Shown here one piece after another: positions 1-11,499 of a stretch of DNA of 64,000 nt. The notes beneath the pieces were generated by a model. That model had not been told where the DNA came from, did no database searches, and was given only the letters and a program-made list of their open reading frames with translations. Made by a program: the position numbers and the translations under genes. Position 1 is the first letter of the stretch. Each line of letters begins with the position of its first letter. The stretch is from Zhengitettix transpicula. Taxonomy: Eukaryota; Arthropoda; Insecta; Orthoptera; Tetrigidae. Location: positions 92,062,947 through 92,126,946 of the forward strand of contig CM073590.1 in the NCBI GenBank assembly GCA_037074705.1, read 5' to 3'.

Positions 1-1384
1 TCGGAAAAACATCAATCGGGATAATAGCATGTTATGTAAAACTTGTTCGATGAAAAATTTCAATATTATTCCAGATTGATGAACGAAATTTTGCATTTTC
101 GTTCCAATAATTTGGTCATTAACGTAAACAAATTATATTAATAATTTAAATAGAAACTATGACTCCCTATTGTTCTAATCCATTTATTGTATTTAAAATG
201 ACTTTATTTTTAATGATTCTTTAAACATAACAATACTCTCAACAGCTGGAAACAAAACAGAATTTTCGTCTACAATGTGTGGGAAAATCGCATCTAAGAA
301 ATGTATGTCCACTAAATTTCATGTAATTAATTGTAAGTAATGTTCGATAAATTTTTAATTAATTGTATTATAAATTATTATGTTTGTAAAATCATGCTTT
401 GTTGGAATTTTTGAAATTATATCATTTAATTGACTTAACAACATCTGAAAATTAGGAATGAAACTTTGAAAATGTTTTTTCTATTATAACGATTAAAAAT
501 TTAAATTAATAATAATTTTATAACTATAAAGGTTAATGTTTTCATTTATCTAAGGACGTCAGATAATATAACTGTTAAAAGATTTCTATCTTCATTGATA
601 ATTTCTAAACTTCTTTATTAAACGAATCAGTGCCAATTGGAACAGTTTCCATATTATAGATAAAGATATAAATTATAAATCCAGATAAGTTTCAGAAAAA
701 TTAAATATTTTGATTACTAAACACCTATTTAAAAATACAAATAATTTTAAAATATTCAAAAAATATTCCATTCTCCCTATAAAACATTAAAACCCAAGTA
801 CAATTCAGAGCGACAAAAACAGAACACAGAAAATGGTTGTAAGAGATAATTAGGATAAAGTAAAAATAGAAGTCAAGAGTGAAATTTAATAGAAAATGTT
901 TAAGTTAAAGAAAGTTTAAAGATAAAGGATCAAACGTGGGTTTTCAATTTCGAAGATACAATTTCAAAAGATAAATTTAAAATTATTGTGCTAGAAGGCT
1001 CGTGGTTTACAATCAGCAAGGCCGAAGATGCATAAAGTTTGTGTTCTAATCGAGGTCTGAGATTTGAAAAGATTTGGAGGAGCGCAGAGGAAATCGGAAA
1101 GCACTAGTGCGAAAAACGATTATGCCGTTTTCTGATTAATTCCATTCAACACTGTAATTCTGTCGTGTTTCTTCACTCTACTATCAATATATCGTAAAGG
1201 ACAATGATGTATTTTATATAAATATCTAATTGTGTAGCCACATAAATTTCAGAAATTTAATCATTAAGATAAACCTGAGATTATTTAAATAAATTTCACC
1301 CTGTAAAAAACATTAAAACCATAACAGCATAATGACGAGTATGTGAAAACTTGAAGTGAGTTAGGTACAGAATTTAGCTATATC
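1..1384. other. AT-rich stretch with no recognised feature
   Basis: No open frame of note, no recognisable protein motif and no repeat that I can match elsewhere in the window. The sequence is strongly AT-rich throughout. Confidence 0.6.
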
Positions 1385-1429
1385 GTGGTTCTGATAATAT
1401 ATTTGATTTTATTCAAGAACATTAGCAAA

Positions 1430-1775
1430 TTTGGCGGTAGAGGGGTTTGCTGTGAGGACAAAGCAATCCCTTCTCCGAACCTCGACCTGTTTAAGAGGCA
1501 GCTTTTCCCACTGTTCCAATTGGATCAAAGAATAACTCTTACCGTATACCCAAGGTATGCCACACCGGAAAAATACACCTCTCAAAACAGGCCGAGGTGC
1601 TTCGGCTTGTCGGAACCTTAGTTAAAAAGCGGAGGTAGCCATCTCCGTCTCTGCAGAAAAGTTAACCTGCGAGACAGCCGCTCTCGCAGGCTTTATTTAA
1701 TTCAATGTCAGCTTTTTGTAGAGTAACGGGCTACATCTGGTTGGCAACTCCCCTTTAATATCATAGAAAGGATAA
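1430..1775 (-). repeat. Family A repeat, composite copy
   Basis: Reads on the minus strand relative to the copies at 27.2 and 46.2 kb. The shared blocks are the CCTCGACC..TTTA..GGCAGC segment, the TACCGTAT..CCCAAGG segment, and CTCTCAAAACAGGCCGAGGTGC followed by CGGAACCTTAGTT. A hairpin-forming CCTGCGAGA...TCTCGCAGG lies at 1665-1689. It is followed at 1712-1775 by TTTTTGTAGAGTAACGGGCTAC and GGCAACTCCCCTTTAATA, which in other copies is the opposite end of the repeat. The locus is therefore two truncated copies joined head to tail. No TSD was found. Confidence 0.75.
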
Positions 1776-1889
1776 GAGGAATTAAGAATGGATAAGAAGG
1801 TAGCCGAGAAACGATTAAGAGTAATAGCACGGACAGAAAATTGCCTAATTGTTGTTATACGAAAATGGATGTTACTGAAAATATATCTT

Positions 1890-1891
<2 letters not shown>

Positions 1892-1946
<55 letters not shown>
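1892..1946. repeat. (AT)n microsatellite
   Basis: About 27 uninterrupted TA dinucleotides. It separates two identical 131-bp family A segments. Confidence 0.95.
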
Positions 1947-1948
<2 letters not shown>

Positions 1949-2077
1949 CTCTTACCGTATACCCAAGGTATGCCACACCGGAAAAATACACCTCTCAAAA
2001 CAGGCCGAGGTGCTTCGGCTTGTCGGAACCTTAGTTAAAAAGCGGAGGTAGCCATCTCCGTCTCTGCAGAAAAGTTA
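1947..2077 (-). repeat. Exact 131-bp duplicate of family A segment 1534-1664
   Basis: Base-for-base identical by eye to 1534-1664, at an offset of 413 bp. It runs from AACTCTTACCGTATACCC to CTGCAGAAAAGTTA. The absence of differences implies a recent local duplication or gene conversion. The family B LTR starts 14 bp downstream. Confidence 0.9.
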
Positions 2078-2090
2078 TCTTCCTATATAT

Positions 2091-3001
2091 TGTAGTAATT
2101 AGTAATTAATCCATTGTTATAATTGCAAAGTAAAGGACTCATTATTAGAGTAATATAAAGCATACACCGCAACACAGGCGGCACGCGGCACAAAGAGTAC
2201 ATTGTTAAGACGTACGGATTCAAAAATCTACGAGACGAACAGTCAACGGCGAGAAGCGAATCGGTAGAGTCAACGAGGAGAAGCGAAACGAAAAAGTTGG
2301 AAGTCAGATGCGGGCAGATATACATCTGGAGGCGCTGCAGGGTGAAACCAAGTAAAAGGTTTTCACGCAGTGGTTTGTCTGCCACAAACAGTAACCTAAT
2401 AAGTCATGCCGCAGTAAAAACTCAATAAGTAAAGAGACCGTCACCAATTTCACCGAGAGAAAGTTGGTAATAATCTGACTGACCATTAATTCGGAAGGAG
2501 TAGCCGTTTCCAGCTGAGAGAACCTAAAGTTTCGACAGTGTTTTGTAACCAATTTAAATTCAGTGATATCCCCAAAAACGTGTCCACAGAAAGCCCCAAA
2601 ATTGAGACCTGGTCGGCCGTAAGTAAAAAAACTCTAAAATTTATTTGTAAACCATTTCTTTAAGATACGTCAGATCGTTCTTCAATTATTTCTTTTCTTT
2701 AATTATTCATTTCTTTAATTGTTTTGTTAGTTAATTTAAATTCAATCTGTAATCTTATTGTCATCCGCAACAAAATTCGTCGAGGTTTAGACGAATTAAC
2801 TTCAATAAAGGCTAAATGTAATTATAAATTATCGTAAATTCAATTCACCCATTTATCAAACCCAGTAAAGACCCTGAGATTCTAAAAATTATTGTGTAAT
2901 TTTTTATATTGTATTTAAAACTTTAATAAATTTTGTTTAATTGTTCAAATAAATATTTTTATTTAGCCACAGCCATCAGTCGTTTATTTTAAATTATTAC
3001 A
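2091..3001 (+). mobile_element. Family B solo LTR, sense orientation
   Basis: The 911-bp unit starts TGTAGTAATTAG and ends AAATTATTACA, with ATAT immediately outside both ends, as expected for a Gypsy-type LTR with a 4-bp ATAT target duplication. Shared landmarks are a splice-donor-like GTAAGT at 2619-2624, the conserved block ATCAAACCCAGTAAAGACCC at 2855-2874, and AATAAA motifs near the 3' end (2926 and 2949). The block at 2395-2540 (CAATAAGTAAAGAGACCGTC...GAAGGAGTAGC) is the reverse complement of 27.09-27.23 kb. No internal gag or pol is attached, so it is a solo LTR. This is the only plus-oriented family B copy in the window. Confidence 0.8.
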
Positions 3002-3048
3002 ATATATATATATATATATATATTCTTATATATATAGGAAGATAAGAT
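3002..3048. repeat. AT array ending in an inverted copy of the LTR's left flank
   Basis: (AT)n, then TTCTTATATATATAGGAAGATAA. The final ATATAGGAAGATAA is the inverse of TTATCTTCCTATAT just left of the LTR (2075-2088). The target before LTR insertion was therefore a palindromic AT-rich sequence able to form a hairpin. Confidence 0.75.
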
Positions 3049-3419
3049 CGTTGTTGTAAACGTGTATCCCTACATAGAAGTGTAAACACCTCTCCATTCA
3101 CGACACATCAGGAGCATAATGGTTGAATGTGAGGTTGCGGTGTAATGTTTAATTACTTTATCTCTGTACCGGAACCTACAATATTCGCATTTAATTACTC
3201 ATTAGATTTTGATTAAATATGTAGTAATAGGTCATAGTAAAATTAAACAGTACAACCATTAACAATTTTTAATAACAAAAAATACTACCGTCCTGCTACA
3301 ATTACAAATTTTAATTATTACCTGCTACGTACATAAATAAAAACAAAACAACTATACTTCCTCTCATGGAATTTCAGGCTTAAAATACGTAAGTGATAAA
3401 TATTTGTAAATGAACACAT
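3049..3419. other. No recognised feature
   Basis: AT-rich sequence with no match that I can see to other parts of the window. Confidence 0.5.
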
Positions 3420-3620
3420 GTGGATTTATATTGCAGACGTTCGAAACTTTTGCTCTTTGAGGGCGCGTCCTGCGTTACCTCGCCCGAACGTAAATCTTCA
3501 AGGTTTCATGTCTCTGACTTCGACACCATACCGTTCGAACTTAACGTAACCACAGACCGCCTTTTAAGGTTTTTGAAGGTGCCTGCATTCCTCCAAAAGT
3601 AACCGAGTTTTTTAGACTTG

Positions 3621-4486
3621 CTATGTTATATTGACCTCTAAAAGAATTATCCCTTTCTCGCCTATCTTTCGGGCAATCTCGCTTGAGGAGGTCGTATCCC
3701 CACATCCGTAACACTTATAATTTCGTCTCTCGTCAACTTTCGGGACATTGTGCTCGGATGCACCTGACGCGTCTTTATTACGCGAAAACGCCCCTTTTTC
3801 GCCACCACACGACGTATTTGTTCCGTACGTCCCTTTGAACCGAATCGCGTTGAGTTCTTTTTCTCCGGCTATTGCGACCTTACACAATTGAGCAAAACTA
3901 GTTTTATTATTTCTAGATTTTATGATTACCGTCATGATTTCGTCACGAATTCAATTGACGAATGTAGTTATCAAGAATACCGACATTAAGTGTATTCCTC
4001 CCAAAGAATATGTTATTTTAGCAACCCCATAATTTTGGTTTGCTACATGCTTGATTGAATTACTTCTCTTCGCATGTTAGTACCAATGTCGTATACCCCA
4101 GCCGCCCACGCAGCTATCGACTCGTTAGGAGACTGTTTAATGGCAAATATTAAAACTACGTGATGATCTAAACTTCTTTTAGTTAAGTAAATTTGCTCCA
4201 AGCAATCTCTAATTTCCTGCCAAGTCGAACGGTTAACTCTACTTAACTATTTTTCTTTCGTGGTAATTTTAGTTTCTACTACTTTTAGAAGTATAAGTTT
4301 ATCCCCCTCCTTAACAATTCTTAGCGCCATTTCCACCGTCTCTATAGAACTTCTAAGAGAACAACTTTTACCGTCAAAAGGTCGGAAATTAGAGAAGCGG
4401 CTTGTATTACGGACTAGGTACAAAGTGCGGCATAAAGAACTCCTCTTTTTGAGGAGGTAATAATAACCATTCCAAGTAAGGCACAA
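3621..4486 (-). pseudogene. Gypsy-class gag remnant (capsid and zinc knuckle)
   Basis: Read on the minus strand. 4486-4247 is open and contains a FDGKSCSL segment and a stretch ending KLILLKVVETKITTKE. The same reading continues to about 3960 with TWQEIRDCLEQIYLTKRSLD, then IKQSPNESIAAWA, interrupted by at least three stop codons. 3935-3621 is open again with KTSFAQLCKVAIAGEKELNA and then YKCYGCGDTT, the start of a CCHC zinc knuckle whose downstream His/Cys are lost to a frame change. This order, capsid then knuckle, is that of an LTR-retrotransposon Gag, which packages element RNA. The copy is dead. With the leader and LTR at 5.4-7.4 kb it probably forms one minus-strand element. The protease and RT that should follow (left of 3.6 kb) are not recognisable. 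Confidence 0.75.
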
Positions 4487-4501
4487 ACATTTTTGTTTTA
4501 T

Positions 4502-4960
4502 TCATGAAGAACACATATACTGCAATTTTAAATTGCCGAGTTTTAAAATTAACATCACAGAATTGGCTCCTTTACTTTTGATACATTTACTGAGTCTCTC
4601 CCGTACGTTTTCCATAATCTTGCGCGTCATATCGGGCGGAATGTTGGAAACATCCTTCATTATCGCCACTTTAAGAACATTCTAAGTTTTGCGGGGATGT
4701 TGGCTTTGAGATAGCCTCAGAGAAAGAAATCCCATGGTGTCGATTCCGGCGATCGCGGCGGCGACCGTAAGAAGATAAGGAAACATTTCCTTCAGAATGC
4801 CAAGTGAACGACGAGGTGTGTGGGCTGTTGCACCATCTTGATGAAACCACACATGTTCATATCCATGGTCATGGAAGAGATCGTCCCATTTAGGCCAGAA
4901 AAAATTCTGTAACATTGCACAATACCACGTCACCGTTACAGAATAATGGCCCTCTTCAAA
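4502..4960 (-). pseudogene. mariner/Tc1-type transposase, C-terminal remnant
   Basis: The minus strand gives FEEGHYSVTVTWYCAML, LQNFFWPKWDDL, VWFHQDGATAHTPRRSLGIL and KEMFP, then DFFLWG-equivalent text blurred by mutation, then VAIMKDVSNIPPDMTRKIM and ENVRERLSKCIKSKG, with a stop at 4502. The QDGATAHT block carries the second Asp of the DDE/D triad of IS630/Tc1/mariner transposases. The third acidic residue normally follows in a PPRSPDL-like block, which is scrambled here (LLTVAAAIAGIDTMGFLSL). There is one in-frame stop near 4683. It is about 150 residues against about 340 for a full enzyme, so 5'-truncated. It sits between the two parts of a Gypsy gag in the same orientation. Terminal inverted repeats were not located. 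Confidence 0.85.
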
Positions 4961-5369
4961 AACTTACGGACTCCATACACCAAACTGAAAAACGGATTAT
5001 TACACTGTAACTTTAGGACTGTGGAGTGGTCATTGATTAAGTTCGCGTAGACTTTGATTTCCGCACAGAACGGTATGGAGATTGCTCTATCCGAGGATTC
5101 ACAGTGTCTCTATTGTCCGGTCCTCTTTCTGTCCGAGGTTGACCAGTAGATTTACCTTTTAACGCAGAACGTGTTGATACCGAATTGAGAAATATTTTTT
5201 ATCGGAAACGGGAACACGACGGCCAAGGGCGAACCACAATAAACAATAAACTCCTCAACAACAAAAGCGCGATGCTCTCGCGACCACAGCTATCTATTGG
5301 CACATTCGTCACTGCTCTACCCCCAACCCACCATTACCTATGGGCTTCCAAAATTGGGGAGATATATCT

Positions 5370-5474
5370 TTATGCTATATTTTCATCGCTTACAGGGGGA
5401 TTCATGTCGTTAACTGCCAACTCAGATTTATTCTGCTCAATTTCACTATTTATAGTCTTAGGTCGTAAACTCAT
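5370..5474 (-). pseudogene. Start of Gypsy gag (34 codons to first stop)
   Basis: ATG at 5474 on the minus strand opens a frame beginning MSLRPKTINSEIEQNKSELA, rich in charged and polar residues, with a premature stop at 5370. It lies 577 bp inside a primer-binding site and LTR edge, where the gag start of an LTR retrotransposon is expected. It has no recognised domain; the call rests on position and on the gag capsid remnant further along the same strand. Confidence 0.45.
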
Positions 5475-6050
5475 CGGCCGCGTTTGAGACACTGAAGATC
5501 GTAACACGCTCGTTATATACTAAACAATTATAGAATATACATTGGTTGGACAATGCTTACCTATTTTCCGGAGTTTGACCAGAAGAAGGGGAATCGCACG
5601 GATTTGAATGAGGTGATTCGATTGTCGCGTAGTGTTCGCCGTTCCCTGGTGATTCGTAGCCGTGTTGATTGGAAGTCGCGTTGGTCCACGCTGTCCCGTG
5701 TCGACCGTCGCCTCGTAATCTGCATTGCCACTTCAACACCTCGCAGCTCGCTTTCCCAGTATATGTATATACTGCGTGAGAACAAAACTAATGATGTAGG
5801 TTATGTTGGCACTTGTCACCAAATTACTGAAGACAGTCTTTGATTTGTAGTTCATACTTACTAGTTCTCGGATCCCTAGCGCTTGTTCCGAATTTGTTGC
5901 GTTGAAATTACCGTGGGCTATTAGAAATTCTCGGCTAACAATTTCGAACCGTTATGGATGTTGAGTGGGTTGACAATGTTCTGTGCTGAAGAAGTTCAAT
6001 CTCGGTTTGATGCAGTTCGTCTCTGGATTCATTCCAATTCGCTGCCACCA
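5475..6050 (-). mobile_element. Gypsy-type untranslated leader with primer-binding site
   Basis: On the minus strand the LTR edge TTACA is followed at 6050 by TGGTGGCAGCG, a primer-binding-site form common in LTR retrotransposons. The leader carries a splice-donor-like AGGTAAGC (5562-5555), which could join a spliced downstream product. Open frames here (5.55-5.84 kb, both strands) show no recognised motif. Confidence 0.6.
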
Positions 6051-7420
6051 TGTAATATTGCGTACCCGCTAAAACCGAGAGATCAAAATAAGCATGTAAC
6101 GGAATTTTATTTCCTAGCTATGTCGCGGAAATGAACAGTCTGAGGAGGAAAATCCAGCGAAGTATCTTCTTCAGTGTCGAAAGAAAAATAGAAAGGTCGA
6201 TAACGTAGGGTTAGGGTTCTCTTGGTATCTACATACGTTTAAGAATAATGAACAAGAATCAAAAAGCACTTTGAAGTTAAAAAAAAGTTTATTATCAAAA
6301 GAACACGACTGAGTATTAAGTACCCAGGAGCCTTTCTCACTCCAAAATTACCTTAGCAAAACTGAAGACTAAAAGTGGCTCCGAAGATGAAGAAGAAAAC
6401 CCGCTCCAAAGTGTAAAATCAGTAGCAGAATGTGGGAAACGAATCAAAATTTTAGATCATACGACGTGAGCTGTATAGGGGCCCGTCCAGAACCGGTTCA
6501 AACAGAGTTTCTACCGCGCCAGCAAAGTAACGCGAACCCACCAATTTTACTGATTAGAGAAAATTTTTTACATGTGTGTGGTACCCGAATTAATGAAGAA
6601 AGTTAGTGAAGCTATATGACAGGGGCATATCGCCAAATATTTTACCACTGAAGGAGGATCTAGCAAGAAATTAGGATCCTCAGATAGCCCTCAACACAGA
6701 ATTCTCTCGTCTGACGAATCCGTGTTCCAGGAAGACGGTCGTATAGCTAGGCGGAATTTTTATAGCTTCTTCTCTTGGACCAGAATAACGGGTCTCTTTC
6801 AATTCTTTACTATTACTGAGCTTCTACTTTACTGCCCCTTAGCGGTAACGAAGTAACTACTGCACTTATTCAACGCTACTGTTCAACTTATTCTCTCCGT
6901 TATACCTCCACTGAACGACTCTACTACTCCACGACTTCTCAACTTCTGAGCAATTATCCAATTTCACAACTTCCGAAGGACTATCCAACTAAACTATTAA
7001 ACTTCCTGACTCTCAACGACTCCACGACTCAGAAAATTCACCACTATTCAATTAATACACCAACTCCACCACTCTAGGACTACAGAAAGACTGCCTTCGT
7101 TCACGTATTACGAACTACTAATATTTTTCATACTCAGCAAAACACCTCCACACGTCGGTAACAAATGTTCCGCCTACAAGATCTTGAAATCTGGAAGATA
7201 TGAGCCGATGAGAATTGAAAGAAGGCCTCCAAAAATATTACCTACAGAGTTTCATAATTTATTTCAAGTCCCTGTGGAGTCACGATCTTCAAGGCACCAA
7301 GGTTTTGGAGAATACTTTCCGAATTTACAGAAATTACGGGACCAGAGATTTGTTTTTATAGTTTTTTATAGGTTTATGGGCGCCTTCGTTCCAGTTTTTA
7401 TCCCCTTAAAGGGAGGCCGC
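6051..7420 (-). mobile_element. Candidate 5' LTR of the decayed Gypsy element
   Basis: On the plus strand it begins TGTAATATTGCG directly after the primer site. Read on the minus strand, two TATAAAAA motifs (about 7370 and 7360) lie in a U3-like position, with AATAAA motifs further on. The interior is rich in short CGACT/CCACGACT-type words at 6.8-7.1 kb. The outer end is uncertain because I could not find a clear ATTACA-type terminus or target duplication near 7.2-7.5 kb. A matching second LTR is absent. Confidence 0.5.
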
Positions 7421-8560
7421 TGATGGGTGTTTTCTTGGGTTCACTACCAGTGTTTCGCACAATGACCCGGTCAGTCCGGACGATAGACAATAAATTCCTC
7501 CAAATGTTTTACGTAACATAAAGTAAATAAATAATAACATTTATACACCAATTGATTTATTCCGCCTGTGTGCACTACAGCAGATTTGTATGACCTGTGA
7601 AAATTGTTAGATTGCTGCAAAAATAGAAACATTACAACGATGATCAAAGAAATCAAATGTTACCTCCATCTCCGTGTTGAATCTCAGGGTTGGAATTACT
7701 TCACTTTTGATCTTCAGCAATATACAATTTATACTGACTCGTAAACCCACTTTACAGTAAATATTAAATCGTACTTCTCACCAATTATATTTCAAAGAAA
7801 ATAATCAGAAAGGAACTAATTTTATACGCTTAGAGAAACTGATAGCTTAAGACATTTAATTTTTGAGTATATTAGTATTAATGGGGATATGTGGTGAGTT
7901 TAGTTTTCTCTTTTATTCATTCTCTTAAGCAAACCCTATGGATGGACAGTATATAATGTTTTACAGTGATCCGATGAAAATCAACAAATTTACAGTCTGA
8001 AAGAATGATTCTGGTCAGCGCTCTCACTAAGCACGTCTCATTCTGCGTTTTTCTTAAAGTTAAAATTATTTCCCGAGAGTGTATTTTCACTTTCTCAGAT
8101 TGTCTGTATTTTCATCATTTGATTTTTATGGCCACGTCCACGATAAAGTTATTGGTATTTTGTATTTTTATTTTCTTAGGCAACCTATTAGAAAAATTCG
8201 GCTTCTACCTGACGCCAGGGTAGTGTATCCATATGATTAATATTAAGTTAGAAATATATACTACGTTCTAAATAATGTTTTATGATTATTAAGGACATGA
8301 AAAAAGAATGGCCATTCATTTTACTGTGATTTTCCATTTAACTAATTATTGGTAATTTTTATTATTGATGTGAACACAAACTTGGTATGCCACATTGGAG
8401 AATAACAGTAAAGGATTCATCTTCAATGCATTTGTTAAAATATCTCATAACATTCTCCAATAGTTTTGTACATAGTAATGGAGATTTTTTCCAGCGTCAG
8501 AAACTGCCTGGAGTGGTGTTCTATAGTCATTCGAGGTACAAATTTCGAATAACGAGCTTA
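7421..8560. other. No recognised feature
   Basis: AT-rich. Short open frames only, with no motif recognised on either strand. Confidence 0.5.
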
Positions 8561-8572
8561 GAGAGGAAAGCG

Positions 8573-8820
8573 TCACGTGAGGTAGGCAGGGCATAGTGTG
8601 CACGCCTCAAGTGCTTACATTAACTCCTTTATTGTAATTTACGTCAACGTCTTGTACGCATGCGCACTCTCAGCTCGTCGGAGAAGGGGGAAATTAAATT
8701 TAAATTAGGCTTAATTAATTAAGAGCCGCCAGTGAGACGCCGAGGTGCGTTTGTTATATGTTTACGCATGCGCGAGTCACTGTTCCAAATGTAAACACAC
8801 ACACACAACACGCACGTGAA
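8573..8820. promoter_or_regulatory. Promoter-like cluster: E-box palindrome and two NRF1/EWG-type palindromes
   Basis: TCACGTGA at 8573-8580, TACGCATGCGCA at 8655-8666 and TACGCATGCGCG at 8763-8774. The last two contain the GCGCATGCG core bound by the NRF1/Erect-wing family, which often marks constitutive promoters in animals. The stretch is locally CpG-richer than its surroundings and also has a CACGTG at 8812. No transcript start, TATA box or adjoining open frame can be assigned, so direction is unknown. Confidence 0.4.
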
Positions 8821-8860
8821 TGTACGCCTCCCCAACCACTGCATGTCAGCTTTAATGTAA

Positions 8861-10830
8861 TAACTGCAACACTACTGAAGTAACAAGAGAACTGTGACAA
8901 CCAACAGTGGCTAATAATTACTTTTGCAATAATTTAACACACAGTTGATCCCGCTTGGGAATTATTGCATAAAAGTCTTAAAATATTTATTTATTTTAAC
9001 GCGGTTTTGAAAATATTCACAATAACTTTAACCGTGTTCGCTGTTTTGATATCAATGAATCCGCCTGTTCAAGCAGTAACTTATTTACAACATCGACGAA
9101 GACAAACATTTTTAGTAATTTTCAATAGTTAAAAATATAGTTTAAATCCATAGAGTAAACAAATAATTTGTGAAGAATCTCGTTTACAGGCCTTTGAGAA
9201 GAAACATAAACCAAAATAAATATGACTGAGGTCAGCTTTAATAAATTAAAACCATCCAATGTATTGTGGTGTGCTCGTGTCCCTCGTTTATAATTTTGGG
9301 GCATAAAATTTTCCATATTGACCTTAACACTAAAAAAAAGTACGCACAAAATGGAACAAGAATTTTCTTTTGTAAATAAAACTGGAGGCCGAGAAAGTTA
9401 ATTCTTCGAATGGACCATTTTTTGTCTCGACCATGTAGCGGGTGGTCACAGGAGCTGAAAAGGGTCAACGCAGATGTGCGAGTTTTGCATAGAGATAGCA
9501 AATAAGCTGTTTGGGGTAAAACAGACTGGTCGGTCGGAGAGAGAGGATCTTTTTTCAAAGTGCGTCTGGATGCAGACAAAATATGCTCATCGAGATGATT
9601 GAGGATTGCAGAACTTCCGATCAGATAAGCTTTGAAGTCGACGAATTCCAACGAGACTGCCAAGGAAGCCATGTGGTTGAATCTGTCTGAACGGTTGAGG
9701 ATTTTCTGTTGGAGACAAAAGAAGAAGGGACGCTGCTCGCCGTTTACGCTGGCACAGGATGAACTTTACGTAAGCAAATCCCGCGGTTGTCTTTTATTAC
9801 ATTTCTAAATCAAGTACAATTGTCATAGTTTGTTTCTCATTCCTACCTGAGATATTTTTTATCTTACAGTGTGCACTTTGAATATGTGGATGAATTGTGT
9901 AATATTTTGGCATCATTAATTTGTCAATCAAATAAATTTTTTGTCATTAAATTCACGTCATTTATATAAATAAATTAATATAATTATTTAGAAAATTAAG
10001 TCTACTTAATCAGCCTCTCCACAGTTTTATAAACATACTATGAAAGAAAATATGCTAGACCAGGAGTTTTATTTTATCACAAATTGACTAGAAATAGAAG
10101 GATAATAGAATAATTTCAGTTAAAGACCACCATCGGGATGGAGAACTTTCTCACCGGATTTCAGAAGTACGTCAATTTTTGATGAGTAATTTCTTGGTAG
10201 GCAGATACGAAGTGATGGACCAACAGAAATCCTGTGAGAATAGGATTTATAATAAATAAGCCATTTTAAGAAAACTTCCGCGATGGAGAACACTGAGTAT
10301 CAGAAAGGTATTAGGTACAATTCGGTCAGAGAGAATAGAGAAGTTCTATGAGAATGTATGGTAAAAGACACGTATTACTGAAGTAAATGTTGGGGTCACG
10401 AAGAAGATAAAAGAGTTGAGTATCGATAACACACCTCACGAAACTTTTACTTCCTAAAGCACATTAATAAAGAAAGGACGTGGCGAAGCCGTTAAAAACG
10501 AATTTGGCTGCATGCTGGAAGACTTATAGTTACTGGTTATGAAACGCAGAACTTACATACTATTACCAGCCTACAAACTAATCTAAATTAACATAGTAAT
10601 TCATGGATAAAATAATACTTTATAAGCGATTAAAAACAATATGGGTGAAGTATAACACGAATAGTTGTGTATATAACAATATATTAAAAGGAAAGGAGCA
10701 GACGATTAGATCTTCAAAGAATGCGTGAAAACTGTCTATGCTAAAGTACAGGTAGGGTGAAATGCCTTTCCCTAATTCCAAATAATTGTTGTAGGACAGA
10801 CTTCGAAAAAAAATTATATAATAGCTTCAT
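8861..10830. other. Mostly unrecognised; GC-richer island at about 9.38-9.78 kb
   Basis: The island holds a 144-residue minus-strand open frame (9672-9238) with no recognisable motif and, on the plus strand, CTTTACGTAAGC at about 9757, which resembles a splice donor. It could be a non-coding exon, an old LTR or chance. The rest is AT-rich with nothing recognised. Confidence 0.4.
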
Positions 10831-11119
10831 TATTCGAAGTGGTGCAACAATACAAAACTTATAGAAAAAAACGATTGTTTACGAAATTACGTATAAAAAG
10901 GAGAAAGTTAAATTATCTCTCTTGTATCGTGAAACGAAATCGCCCACTTCTTTTAGACCTTGTTTCGGACGAAATTCTTCAGACGACTGTACGGTATGAA
11001 AGTTCAAAGAAACTGCCGGCGTTGGCCTCCTCAGAAGTGACACTCCTACACAAGTGTAACAGATATGGACCTCGATCAACTCAGTCTTTCAAAACGAACT
11101 TCGTCGTGAACTGAAAATA

Positions 11120-11480
11120 TATCAGCGGTTCAAATTATTCTTAAAAGCCTGTGATTACTCCGCCGTGATCTTAACATTAAGTGAAAGAGCGTTACACAAA
11201 GAAATACGACCAATGCTCGTGAACATAAATACAGACTGGGGAAGTTTCAGAACTAATCTAGATCGCGAAATTAACTATCATGCGCCATTATAACTAAACA
11301 GCATAGATATTAACCTTGACGATTCAAACGGTGACATGGAACAATACTATGGCGCTAACTATGAAAACCATTGGAGTAAACTGTCTAATAGAAGTGAGGG
11401 AGCTTGTCAAAGGAAAAAGACGCCTCAGCCAAAGATGGTAGCAGTCAATATATTAAAGAAATAATTTTAATGAAGAATTT
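11120..11480 (+). pseudogene. LINE endonuclease-RT linker remnant (Jockey/CR1-like)
   Basis: Plus-strand frames give TLSERALHKEIRPMLVNINT, DWGSFRTNLDREINYHAPL, then CLIEVRELVKGKRRLSQRW. The order (a DW..F...L...I....PL segment, then a basic ELV..KRRL..RW helix) resembles the stretch between endonuclease and reverse transcriptase in Jockey/CR1-type non-LTR retrotransposons. At least one stop and one frameshift break it, and neither catalytic domain remains. The family identity is by pattern memory only. Confidence 0.5.
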
Positions 11481-11499
11481 CATAACACATTTGCAATCT

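Noticed and set aside
6189..6212. GTAGGGTTAGGGTTC, telomere-like TTAGGG units
   Set aside because: Only two units, in a decayed LTR; no array.
9238..9672. 144-codon minus-strand open frame
   Set aside because: No recognisable motif. It begins in a GC-richer island but runs on into AT-rich sequence; I could not support coding.
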